A DNA stretch of 23,903 nucleotides from CAZOWL01 sp964583605 (GTDB taxonomy: Bacteria; Pseudomonadota; Gammaproteobacteria; Chromatiales; Chromatiaceae), in assembly GCA_964583605.1 (NCBI GenBank), contig CAZOWL010000070.1, positions 1 through 23,903 on the forward strand, given 5' to 3'. The translations under genes were made by a program, and so were the position numbers. Positions 6,343 to 13,887 of the stretch are shown here, piece after piece. The notes beneath the pieces are model-generated. The model was not told where the DNA came from. It saw nothing but the letters and a program-made list of their open reading frames with translations, and searched no databases. Position 1 is the stretch's first letter. Each line of letters begins with the position of its first letter.

Positions 6343-7887
6343 TTAATCAAGGAACGGGTTGCGGATTTGGTCGGGCGGAGGCTTCGCCGGGAACCTCGAT
6401 GACGTCGCCGTCGCACCGAGATCGAGATCTGGCTCCTTGCCCAATTCAGGGGTGCGGCGTGTGCGGCGCGATCTTGCTTTCGATTCCTCCCGCGTCGGCT
6501 CGGTTAGGAATACGCCAGCCAGGAAGGAAAAGTAGAGAATGTTGGCTGGGATGTGCAGATTGAAGTCCACGAATGAATGGAGCAGCATCAGGGTCACACC
6601 GATGCCAGCTGCGACCTGAACGAAGCGCATGCGCGACCAGACCCCACGCGTCAAGAGGCGGCGCCACTGCAGCAAGAATAACGTCAGCGCCAGCAGTAAC
6701 AGGCCCGCGGCTAGCGCCCCTCCCTCGAACAGCCATTCGAGATAATCATTGTGTGCGTGATTGATGAGCCAGCGTCCGAGCTCCAACGGCTGATAGGCTG
6801 GAAACACTTCCGGATAGGTACCCGGCCCACTGCCGAGAGGGAGGTAGCTGCCGATGCCCGTAAGCGTTGCCGAGAAGATGGGCCAGCGTGCGTTTTCGAT
6901 AGCTCCGGAGACGGTAAAGCGATCAAGTACAGGCGCCAACCCTATGACGATGCCGATCCCAACGGTGGCGGTGACTAAGCTGCCGGCCATCCCGTAGACA
7001 TTTGCACCTCCCAGGCGGCGTGCGAAGGCGGCGATGGTGAGCAAGACGCCAAGCATCGTGAGTGCAATGCCCGCGCGTGAGCGGGTGAACACGATCGCTA
7101 GCAGGAAGAGCAGCGCCAGCGCTCCGTATCCGACCGCTGCGTGACCGCGCAGGGAGGCGAGAAAGGCCACGCGCTTGCGCCACGCCTGCCGCTCGCCCGG
7201 TGTCCGTCGGCCAACGGAGTAGAGAAGGAGCGCCAATGTGACGGGCAACACCATCTCGAGCAGTCCCGCGAGATGATTGCGGTTTGTGTAGGTGCCCACG
7301 GCCTGGCCGCGTGCGTGCTCCATGCCGAGATACAAGGGGCCGGCCCCCGCGCCGTATTGCATCAGGCCAAGGATCGCCTGGCATGCGGCCAAGCTGAGCA
7401 AGACCAGGACTAAGCGTTCGTGCTGGCGCGGTTCTAGGCTGCGGGTCGCAATAAAAACGGCGATGGGCACAAGCAGCAAGAGCCAGGCTGCTTCCGTCTC
7501 GAAAGGCAGGATGGAGAGTCGAGCGACCGCGGGCGAGCTTGCGTCGGGAAAATAAGATTCGGCGGCCATGTAGAGCTCGCGTCCAGGCAGCCAATCCGCC
7601 CAGCTGACCGGAAACGGTATTAGGTAGAGGGTGGGGTACAGGAACAGCAACAGCAGCAGCCAAGCTTCCGCCGGACGCAGCCGAAGCGGCTTCAGGTCCC
7701 AGGCGAGGACCACTACCAGAGCAAGTGCGAGCAGCTCAAGGATGAGTTGGGCGATCGGCGGCTGACCGCTGCGCAGCAAGGGGGCGAAGACGAAGATGGC
7801 GACCAGCAGCCCCGTCACAGCTCCATCTTCTCGGTGGGTAAGGCCGGCCGCTCGATCCGGTGCGGGATGCGATGTTGCGCGATTCAT
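6343..7887 (-). CDS. O-antigen ligase/polymerase family membrane protein (Wzy_C)
   Basis: A 514-residue inner-membrane protein with about eleven hydrophobic segments and a charged, arginine-rich C-terminal tail. The large periplasmic loop holds the family signatures: GTYTNRNHLAGLLEM, FTRSRAGIALTM, GSGPGTYPEVFPAYQP and NHAHNDYLEWLFEGG, then HSFVDFNLHIPANILYFSFLAGV. These fit the Wzy_C/WaaL group, which ligates or polymerises undecaprenyl-linked glycans at the periplasmic face. The NRNHLAG and HAHNDYLE blocks are typical of polymerase/ligase proteins in exopolysaccharide clusters. Ligase cannot be told from polymerase on sequence alone. A WecA-type gene follows on the same strand. The start at 7887 has only a weak ribosome-binding site. 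Confidence 0.88.
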   Translation of the reverse strand: MNRATSHPAPDRAAGLTHREDGAVTGLLVAIFVFAPLLRSGQPPIAQLILELLALALVVVLAWDLKPLRLRPAEAWLLLLLFLYPTLYLIPFPVSWADWLPGRELYMAAESYFPDASSPAVARLSILPFETEAAWLLLLVPIAVFIATRSLEPRQHERLVLVLLSLAACQAILGLMQYGAGAGPLYLGMEHARGQAVGTYTNRNHLAGLLEMVLPVTLALLLYSVGRRTPGERQAWRKRVAFLASLRGHAAVGYGALALLFLLAIVFTRSRAGIALTMLGVLLTIAAFARRLGGANVYGMAGSLVTATVGIGIVIGLAPVLDRFTVSGAIENARWPIFSATLTGIGSYLPLGSGPGTYPEVFPAYQPLELGRWLINHAHNDYLEWLFEGGALAAGLLLLALTLFLLQWRRLLTRGVWSRMRFVQVAAGIGVTLMLLHSFVDFNLHIPANILYFSFLAGVFLTEPTREESKARSRRTRRTPELGKEPDLDLGATATSSRFPAKPPPDQIRNPFLD

Positions 7888-8195
7888 TCAGCTCATTGAG
7901 TAGCATTCGTTGCGGATGGACGCGACCGGTCTTCGGCTCGGCGCGGTCTCCAAACCAGCCGAGCTGTCGCGGTCCGGTCGGCTGGCGACGACGTCGTCTC
8001 AGTGCAATCGCGCACGTCAGCGGTCATAGGCTCTCTGCCCGGCATATCCAGCGCGGAGCAGGCAAGCTGAGGCGGAGCCAAGGGCTAGTGTACCATGCGC
8101 ACTGCGCGGGGACCGGGCAGCCGTCGTGGTGACTGAACGTTGGCTGTGGGCCGGCGCGGGAAGTATTTTGTTTGCCAAATCCTTCGGGGGCGACG
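7888..8195. other. Divergent intergenic region, no gene seen
   Basis: 308 bases between the minus-strand O-antigen-ligase-type gene and the plus-strand glycosyltransferase gene. It must hold promoters for both. A short AT-rich stretch at about 8162-8182 is the only composition change; no clear paired -35/-10 boxes, repeat or RNA fold was recognised. Confidence 0.5.
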
Positions 8196-9272
8196 ATGGC
8201 CAGCCTGCACATCGCTATCACGGCTCATGGCTACGGCCACCTGGCGCAGGTTGCGCCCATTGCGCACGCGCTCGCCGAGCGCCAGCCGGATCTGCGTATC
8301 ACGCTGCACGGGGCCATCGAGCCAGCCGTGGCCGTCGCTCGCCTGCCGCGCGATTTCCGGCATCTTGACGAGGCGGCCGATGTCGCGCTGCCGATGGACG
8401 GGCCGCTCCGCGTGCGTTGGGACGAGGGGCTCGCACGCTATATCGCATTCGATGCCGAGCACGAGCGGCACCTCGAGCGCCAGTGCGCATTGCTTGCTCA
8501 AGACCCACCGGATCTACTCTTGGCTGACGTGCCCTGGATGCCGCTTCTCGCCGCTCGGGAGCTTGGCATTCCAGCCGTTGCGCTGTGCTCACTGAGCTGG
8601 CTCGACATCCTTGCCCAAAGCCCGGTCGGGGCGAAAGTGCCCGCATCGCTGATTGAGCGCATGCGCGATGCCTATGCCGGCGCCGCGTTATTCTTGAGGG
8701 CACAGCCGTCGATGCCGATGACCTGGCTGCCCAACGGACATGATATCGGGCCCGTCGCGCGCCCTCGGACACGCGCCAAAGAAGCGCTCTGCGCGCGGTT
8801 GGGGCTGCAGCCGACCAAGCGGTTGGTGTTGATTCAATTCGGTGGTGCTGGCGGACTGCCGGTCGGGCCTCTCGCGCCGGTGCCGGATGATCTGCACTTC
8901 CTGACCCCCGATCCAAGGATCGCCGCGGGGCGCGACGAGATCAGTCTGATCGGCGGTCCGGGCCTGAGTGTGCTCGATGTCCTGGCCTCGTGCGATGCGA
9001 TCATTACCAAGCCTGGCTATGGCACCTTTGCTGAGGCGGCCACGCACGGCATACCCGTCCTTTACGTGCCCCGACCTGACTGGCCGGAACAGCCCTACCT
9101 CGTCCGTTGGCTCGCGGCCCATGTCCCGACGCGGGAGGTCAGTGCCGACGATCTTGCGGCTGGTCACTTCGCGGAGCCGTTGCAGGCCATCCTCGACGCT
9201 GCGCCTGTTACGCCGCTGCCGGCGACCGGCGTCGATGAGGCGGTGGCATTGCTCGAGCCTTTCCTGCGATGA
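8196..9272 (+). CDS. GT-B fold glycosyltransferase (MurG/UGT-like)
   Basis: A 358-residue protein from the ATG at 8196; a TTG at 8172 in frame adds eight residues. The N-terminus, IAITAHGYGHLAQVAPIAHAL, has the HGxGH loop of nucleotide-sugar GT-B enzymes and of related domains fused to arabinokinases. The middle (DLLLADVPWMPLLAARELGIPAVALCSLSWLDI) completes the acceptor domain. The C-terminal donor domain has RLVLIQFGGAG, LSVLDVLASCDAIITKPGYGTFAEAA with KPGYG at 272-276, and GIPVLYVPRPDWPEQPYL, a UDP-sugar-binding pattern. It has no membrane span, so it is cytoplasmic or peripheral. The substrate is unknown; nearby polysaccharide genes suggest an envelope glycan or glycolipid. It is complete, of normal length, and ends 76 bases before the convergent carotenoid oxygenase. 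Confidence 0.85.
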   Translation: MASLHIAITAHGYGHLAQVAPIAHALAERQPDLRITLHGAIEPAVAVARLPRDFRHLDEAADVALPMDGPLRVRWDEGLARYIAFDAEHERHLERQCALLAQDPPDLLLADVPWMPLLAARELGIPAVALCSLSWLDILAQSPVGAKVPASLIERMRDAYAGAALFLRAQPSMPMTWLPNGHDIGPVARPRTRAKEALCARLGLQPTKRLVLIQFGGAGGLPVGPLAPVPDDLHFLTPDPRIAAGRDEISLIGGPGLSVLDVLASCDAIITKPGYGTFAEAATHGIPVLYVPRPDWPEQPYLVRWLAAHVPTREVSADDLAAGHFAEPLQAILDAAPVTPLPATGVDEAVALLEPFLR

Positions 9273-9348
9273 CGAAGATCCGTGTAAGGGTGTGGTCGAC
9301 CGCCATGTCACGCTGCGGTTCCCCGAGCGACCTGCTTGCTCTGGCCGA

Positions 9349-10899
9349 CTAAGCCAATGCGCCGAAAGGCAACGGCCCCGGATGATGCGTGCGAGACCCG
9401 ATCTTTGCTCCTGAACAGAGGGCCGCACGAGACACCCAACAGCCATGAAAGCCGTAGGGTACAGCGTGTGGCAAGGCCAGTGTCGCCTCGATGCTGAGGT
9501 CCGAGGCGCGCAGCACGAGGAGGTCCGAGCGATGCTGCCCCGCTCGGTATACCAGGCTCAATAGGGAGCCCTCATCGCCGCGAGAGCCCGGGACGATGAT
9601 CGGCTCGCCGGGCAGATCCGGCGTGAGATCGCAGACGCGCAGCTCTCCGGTCGCTGTGTCCAGCCTCTGGATCGTCGAGAGAAACGGCGCGGAGCGCTCG
9701 GGCGGGGCGCCAACCATGTACAGAACGCGCCGCTCGGAGCCAATGGCCGCGGGGATGCAATTGGGGAGCTCCGCCGCGTAGTCTGTCCAGCGACGCATTC
9801 GGCAGCGGCGGGTGTCGGGATGCAGCTCCAAGCGGTCCAGGTGCGGCACCATTTCCCGGCGTGATCCCCGAAACATGTCATCCACGTCGGTGCTGGCCGG
9901 GAAGTCGTCGTAGCGAATCACATCCAGCACGATCGTCCCGTCTGACCGATCGAAGGCCTGGGCGACGTGGAACACGAAGCCAGGTACGGTCTCCATCAGG
10001 CGTGATCGGCCACCATTGCGAGGGATGAGCAAGGCCATCATCGGTTTCTCGGTGGCGAGCCTGATCGACCCCAAGAAGGTATTGAGTCCGAGTATCGCCC
10101 GAAGTGTGTCGAAGTTCGCGTGCGGCAACAGGAAGCACAGCCAGTGCCGCGTCACCCCCATGTCATGCACGAATGTCAAGTAGGGCAGGTTGTGGATCTC
10201 AGGTCGGGCCATGCGGCCATCCATGCCGACGCGATAGATCAGCAGCTGATGTAGGGGGCCGTAAAGGATGCCGAAGCCGATCAGCTCGCCGGTCTCGGCG
10301 TCGAGCCGGGGATGTGCCGAAAAGGGCATCAGTGACGGCGTTAGCCAGCGGGTGGGTGGGCCGAGTGGGTTTCGCAGGCGGCCGGCGAAGTCCTCCTTGC
10401 CGAGGGTAGCCAGCGTATCGGGATCGATCTGGTGTGGTGCTCCGCCCTCCCAAAGGGCCAATAGACGCTCGGCCTGCCAAATGACGTTCGTGTTCGCCGT
10501 GTTCTTGCAGTCCTTGAAGAGGTTTGTCGCTAGGCCCCCCTGGAGATTGGTTCCGAGGCCGCGGTATTGCAGGCGTCCCAGCCGCTCCTCTGCGAGATAC
10601 TCGACCGTGCGGACGAAACGGTTACGATAGCGCACGCCGCCGGCGGTGAAGTCGAAACGCGCCAGGTGTCCGTCCCCGTCGACAGGGTGCAGGTAGCGCT
10701 GTCCGCCGCGCTCGAAACGGCCCGGGCCGTTGCGGAACAGCACACCATCGAGGTCGCTCGGCAGCTCGCCCTCGATGGCGAGCGGCACGTCGGTGAGCTC
10801 CTCCTCGACCGTGCGAGTGGCTTCGCGAAGGACGCGGCGCATCGTCGCCTCGGTGACGGGCGCTCCGGCTGTTGTCTCCTCGTTCCACAATATCTTCAT
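9349..10899 (-). CDS. Carotenoid cleavage oxygenase (RPE65/CCD family)
   Basis: 516 residues from the ATG at 10899. The frame is open upstream to 11064 but that part shows no family similarity; an ATG at 10932 is another option. These seven-bladed propeller enzymes hold non-haem iron with four histidines and split a carotenoid or stilbenoid double bond. The likely ligands are H196 (PFSAHPRLD), H245 (TFVHDMGVT), H311 (GFVFHVAQAFD) and H485 (PYGFHGCWV). The N-terminal LPSDLDGVLFRNGPGRFE and GDGHLARFDF blocks are also typical. After the last ligand, a 26-residue tail ending in THHPGPLPFGALA looks like read-through into a dispersed repeat rather than an enzyme part. In a phototroph it could trim carotenoids to apocarotenoids; the substrate is not deducible. 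It stands alone, without pigment genes beside it. Confidence 0.9.
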   Translation of the reverse strand: MKILWNEETTAGAPVTEATMRRVLREATRTVEEELTDVPLAIEGELPSDLDGVLFRNGPGRFERGGQRYLHPVDGDGHLARFDFTAGGVRYRNRFVRTVEYLAEERLGRLQYRGLGTNLQGGLATNLFKDCKNTANTNVIWQAERLLALWEGGAPHQIDPDTLATLGKEDFAGRLRNPLGPPTRWLTPSLMPFSAHPRLDAETGELIGFGILYGPLHQLLIYRVGMDGRMARPEIHNLPYLTFVHDMGVTRHWLCFLLPHANFDTLRAILGLNTFLGSIRLATEKPMMALLIPRNGGRSRLMETVPGFVFHVAQAFDRSDGTIVLDVIRYDDFPASTDVDDMFRGSRREMVPHLDRLELHPDTRRCRMRRWTDYAAELPNCIPAAIGSERRVLYMVGAPPERSAPFLSTIQRLDTATGELRVCDLTPDLPGEPIIVPGSRGDEGSLLSLVYRAGQHRSDLLVLRASDLSIEATLALPHAVPYGFHGCWVSRAALCSGAKIGSRTHHPGPLPFGALA

Positions 10900-11270
10900 C
10901 GTTTGTGATCTTGATTCGTCTGCGCAAGCCATAGCACGGTCTTGACGAAGCCCGGGAGCGCTTGGGTCTGCAGGCGCCAGAGTACGGCGCGGACGCGCTC
11001 GATATGGCGCCAAGTGATCGTCGGTGCAACGGACCGGAGCGTGCGATGGTCGCACGCGGGTCACTCCCCTGGCTCGGTGTTCCGGCCCGTCAGAGCGGGC
11101 TTGAGAAGGGCGCTCGCGTCACCCCTCGGGCGCCTGCCAATCCGTGACAAAGCTGTTACACTCAAATGCGAGGCCTCTTGCTTTGTGCTCGTCTGCGGGA
11201 GGCCGGACACAACATATCCCGCCATTGTCAGGGCCGCGTGTTCTGGCATCCGGATGGAGGTCGTCGCGCC
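10900..11270. other. Divergent intergenic region with possible extended -10 promoter
   Basis: 371 bases between the carotenoid oxygenase and the host-attachment-type gene. TGTTACACT (11154-11162) is an extended -10-like element 109 bases before the plus-strand start at 11271, next to an AT-richer patch. No -35 partner is clear. Nothing else was recognised. Confidence 0.35.
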
Positions 11271-11705
11271 ATGTCAATCTGGGTCCTCGTTGCCGATAAT
11301 AGCCGTGCGCGTTTCTTCTCGGCGGAAAGGCCAGGGAGCCCTTTGGTAGAGTTTCGCGATCTCGCCTACCCCGAAGGTCGCCTTCATGAGGGCGATCTTG
11401 TAACGGATAAGCGCGGGCGAGACCAGAATCCGGCCAGCGGCGTCCGGCATGCGCTGGATCCCAGTACCACACGCAAACAGGACGGTGCCGACCGGTTCGC
11501 GCTTCAGATCTGCGAGGAGCTGGAGGGCGCGCGGGGCCGGGGTGAGCTGAGCAAGCTCTATGTCGTCGCTGCGCCGACCTTTCTCGGCTTCCTACGGCGC
11601 CATCAATCGAGCGCCCTCCGTCACCTTGTCGCGGATGAGATCGACAAGAATCTGTCGGTTCAGGATCCGGTGACGATCCGCAAGCATCTCCCGGCTTACC
11701 TTTGA
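11271..11705 (+). CDS. Host-attachment-type protein (baeRF family)
   Basis: 144 residues from the ATG at 11271, chosen because GGAGG (11256-11260) sits ten bases upstream and homology begins with SIWVLVADNSRARFFSAE; the open frame extends back to 11166. The N-terminal strand, a central basic segment (RGRDQNPASG) and the C-terminal LYVVAAPTFLGFLRRHQSSALRHLVADEIDKNLSVQDPVTIRKHLP fit the family named for a protein needed for attachment to host cells (PF10116). That family is related to the central domain of archaeal release factor eRF1, so a role on the ribosome or in stress survival is as likely as attachment. It is a single gene, convergent with ttcA. The family is likely; the function is open. 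Confidence 0.85.
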   Translation: MSIWVLVADNSRARFFSAERPGSPLVEFRDLAYPEGRLHEGDLVTDKRGRDQNPASGVRHALDPSTTRKQDGADRFALQICEELEGARGRGELSKLYVVAAPTFLGFLRRHQSSALRHLVADEIDKNLSVQDPVTIRKHLPAYL

Positions 11706-11770
11706 CTGTTTCCGCCAAGTTGGATTCTCCAGGTCGACGCCGGACGGATCTCGCGGTTGACTCGCATCCC

Positions 11771-12511
11771 TCATGGCTCGGGTCCCTCAGTCATCAACGG
11801 TCGCAGCGCATGGCGGATATTGGCGAAGAGTTGAGGGTGCCCAGCCTCCTCGCGAGCCAGCAGCGCCTTCATGTGCTCGCGCCGCGTCGGCTTGGTGAAG
11901 CAGGCCGGGCAGCTGTCCGGGACGACCGGAAGCCCAGCGGCTCCGGCGAAGGCGGCGGTTTGGCGCTCGCGACAGTAGACCAAAGGTCGGATGATGCGCA
12001 CGTCGCCGGCGTCATTGCGATAGTGGGCCTTCATCGTACGCAGTTGACCGCCATGGAAAAGCGACATTAAGAGACTCTCGGCGAGATCATCGAGGTGTTG
12101 GGCGAGCGCCAGGACCCCATAACCTTCTCGGCGGCAGATGCGGTACATGATGCCCCGCTTCATGCGCGCGCAGTAGGCGCAGAACGAGTCGCCATCCATG
12201 TGCGCTTTGGCTTGGTCCATGATCGGTTGGCGCTCGTAGATCCAAGTCAGGCCGAGCGATCGGTAATAGTCCCGCAGGGGTGCGGGGTCGAACCCGGGGA
12301 TCTCCGGATCGACTGTAATCACGGCCAGCTCGAAGCGCACCGGCGCGTAGGCCTGAAGGTGGCGGAGGATGGCCAGGAGGGACAAAGAATCTTTGCCGCC
12401 GGAGACCCCTAGCAGAATTCGGTCGTCCGGGCGGATCATGTCGAAGTCCAGAATGGCTCGGGCCACTTGTCGTAGGAGCGACTTCGGCGGCTTGGCTGAC
12501 GGGGAGGCCAT
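11771..12511 (-). CDS. ttcA: tRNA 2-thiocytidine biosynthesis protein TtcA
   Basis: A 246-residue PP-loop ATPase that puts sulfur on C32 of certain tRNAs, using ATP and an iron-sulfur cluster. The P-loop motif is LLGVSGGKDSLSLL with SGGKDS at 37-42. Cysteine pairs lie at C111/C114 (FCAYCARMKRG) and C201/C204 (DSCPACFTKPTRREHMK). In TtcA the first pair and one later cysteine bind the [4Fe-4S] cluster. ALAQHLDDLAESLLMSLFHGG and IRPLVYCRE are also typical. E. coli TtcA is longer (about 311), but short versions with an N-terminus starting near the P-loop are common. It is divergent from the exported nuclease-fold gene and convergent with the host-attachment-type gene. Confidence 0.93.
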   Translation of the reverse strand: MASPSAKPPKSLLRQVARAILDFDMIRPDDRILLGVSGGKDSLSLLAILRHLQAYAPVRFELAVITVDPEIPGFDPAPLRDYYRSLGLTWIYERQPIMDQAKAHMDGDSFCAYCARMKRGIMYRICRREGYGVLALAQHLDDLAESLLMSLFHGGQLRTMKAHYRNDAGDVRIIRPLVYCRERQTAAFAGAAGLPVVPDSCPACFTKPTRREHMKALLAREEAGHPQLFANIRHALRPLMTEGPEP

Positions 12512-12561
12512 AGGTCAGAAGTCTAACCGAATGAACCAATGCCTCGTAGATCAACGATTCG

Positions 12562-13047
12562 ATGAAGGTTCTGCAAGACCTTGTTTTGATCGCCGCGTCG
12601 CTTCTCCTAGGCGAGGCCGTGGCGGCCGGTGATCTGGTCGGGCATGCGCTCGTGCGGAGCGACGGCAGCCTCCTGATTCGGGAGCGGGTTGTGCACCTCC
12701 ACGGTATCTACATCCCAAGGACCAATCGCCAGTGCCGGGAGTGGATTCGACCAGTACGCTGCGACGCGCGCGCCGTCCTGCAACTAGACGCCTTGGTGCG
12801 GGGCTTCGTGCATTGCGAGCCTCGGCATGAGCGGGTCCACGGACAGCTCGAGGCCGTCTGCCACGTTGACCGGACCCAGTTCGATTCGGGGATCGATCTT
12901 GGAGCCCACCTCATCGAGAACGGTTGGGCCTTGGCGCGGCCCGACGCCCCGTTTGAGTACCACGCGATGGAGCGCATCGCCAGGGAGCGAGGGCTCGGGG
13001 TGTGGGGCTTCACAATCGATTCGATTCAAAACGGCGCCCGCCATTAA
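12562..13047 (+). CDS. Exported nuclease-fold (SNase-like) protein, catalytically degenerate
   Basis: 161 residues with a signal peptide (hydrophobic core about 7-20, cleavage probably after AVAA at 22). The rest follows the staphylococcal nuclease pattern: LVGHALVRSDGSLLI, VVHLHGIYIP, a central VHGQLEAVCHVDRTQFDSGIDLGAHLIENGWALARPD and the ending EYHAMERIARERGLGVWGF. The usual catalytic residues appear lost. The arginine of VRLxG is H45, the GIDAPE acidic pair is replaced by Y50 and R53, and the YGR arginine is replaced within VHGQ. Four cysteines (C58, C67, C85, C100) suggest periplasmic disulfides. It probably binds rather than cuts, or does something else. The fold assignment is good; activity is doubtful. 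Confidence 0.75.
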   Translation: MKVLQDLVLIAASLLLGEAVAAGDLVGHALVRSDGSLLIRERVVHLHGIYIPRTNRQCREWIRPVRCDARAVLQLDALVRGFVHCEPRHERVHGQLEAVCHVDRTQFDSGIDLGAHLIENGWALARPDAPFEYHAMERIARERGLGVWGFTIDSIQNGARH

Positions 13048-13100
13048 GGCGATTTCTGTCGACTTTCATGCCATCTGACTTGTCTTGACGCCCGCCTTCT

Positions 13101-13586
13101 GTGTCGGACCGACGCGCGCAAAGCCCGCTATGCACCCGCCGTTCCTTCTTGAAGGCGTTGAAGGCGAACCTCAATCCTGCGTCATCTGGCACGAAAGTCT
13201 CCGGCAATCGCTTGACCAACCGGCGAAGCGGAACGCTTGACCTTGCGACGGCCCGCACGCAGGCCGAGGAGGCGCTGGAGCGAGCCGCAAAGGGCCTCGC
13301 GCCCACCGAAGTGAAGGTCTAGCGCAAGGCCGCCCAGGCCGCCCAGAGCCGCAACACCTTCGCCAGCGTGCGCGATGAATTTTTGGCCAAGTATCGCGGC
13401 CGGCAGAATCGCCGACCCGCGCCGCGCACCCTGGCCGAGATCAAGCGCGTCCTGACGTCCGACCTGTTCGCCGACTGGCGCGATCGGCCGCTGGCCAGGA
13501 TCACCCGCCGCGACGTGCTCGACGTGCTGGATGCCCTCGTTGAACGCGACGCCGAAGTCATGGCCAATCGGACCCTGGCCTATCCG
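13101..13586 (+). pseudogene. Broken phage-type integrase (tyrosine recombinase) N-terminal fragment
   Basis: Two pieces in one reading frame are separated by an in-frame TAG at 13320-13322. The first ends LDLATARTQAEEALERAAKGLAPTEVKV, which resembles the end of an integrase arm-binding domain. The second (from 13323) reads RKAAQAAQSRNTFASVRDEFL and then LARITRRDVLDVLDALVERDAEVMANRTLA, the core-binding domain. The arm domain looks internally shortened. Homology stops at about 13581, and the catalytic domain with its Arg-His-Arg-Tyr residues is absent. The CRISPR array starts 35 bases later. This is a dead remnant of an integrated element, truncated by the rearrangement that placed the array here. 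Confidence 0.8.
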
Positions 13587-13610
13587 GGTAAAAGGGACGG
13601 ATTTATTTTG
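13587..13610 (+). repeat. REP/IS200-type end-like motif between integrase and array
   Basis: The AT-rich GGTAAAAGGGACGGATTTAT, continued by TTT, resembles the AAAAGGGGACAGATTTATTTT-type sequence that I associate from memory with ends of REP-associated (Y1) transposase elements. It lies exactly between the integrase break and the first CRISPR repeat, on the trailer side. The assignment is tentative. Confidence 0.3.
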
Positions 13611-13615
13611 GGTAG

Positions 13616-13887
13616 GGCCTATCCCCGCGAGCGCGGGGGAACCCAGATCGAGTGACTTGATGGTGGCAATTCGTGCGGCCTATCCCCGCGAGCGCGGGGG
13701 AACCACGGCGCGGAGCGCGGCGCAGGCGAGGCACTTGGGCCTATCCCCGCGAGCGCGGGGGAACCCAGAAGCCCAGCAAGGTCTCGGCGGATGTCGAGGG
13801 CCTATCCCCGCGAGCGCGGGGGAACCTGAGTCGTCGATCGTCCCAAAAGACTTCCAGGGGGCCTATCCCCGCGAGCGCGGGGGAACC
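13616..13887 (-). CRISPR. Type I-E CRISPR array, five repeats, four 33-nt spacers
   Basis: Five identical 28-base repeats start at 13616, 13677, 13738, 13799 and 13860, an exact 61-base period, separated by 33-base spacers. On the plus strand each begins GGCCTATCCCCGCGAGC and ends GCGGGGGAACC; the minus strand reads GGTTCCCCCGCGCTCGCGGG then GATAGGCC. This matches the I-E repeat (GTTCCCC...GCGGGGATAAACC in E. coli), with a CCCCGCG/CGCGGGG stem. Transcription should therefore run on the minus strand, with the leader expected right of 13887. Instead of a leader, cas3 remnant sequence starts immediately there. All repeats are identical, so no degenerate trailer repeat marks the end. Confidence 0.97.

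Noticed and set aside
12270..12300. GGTCGAACCC, like a tRNA T-arm
   Set aside because: Inside ttcA with no acceptor stem or anticodon arm around it.
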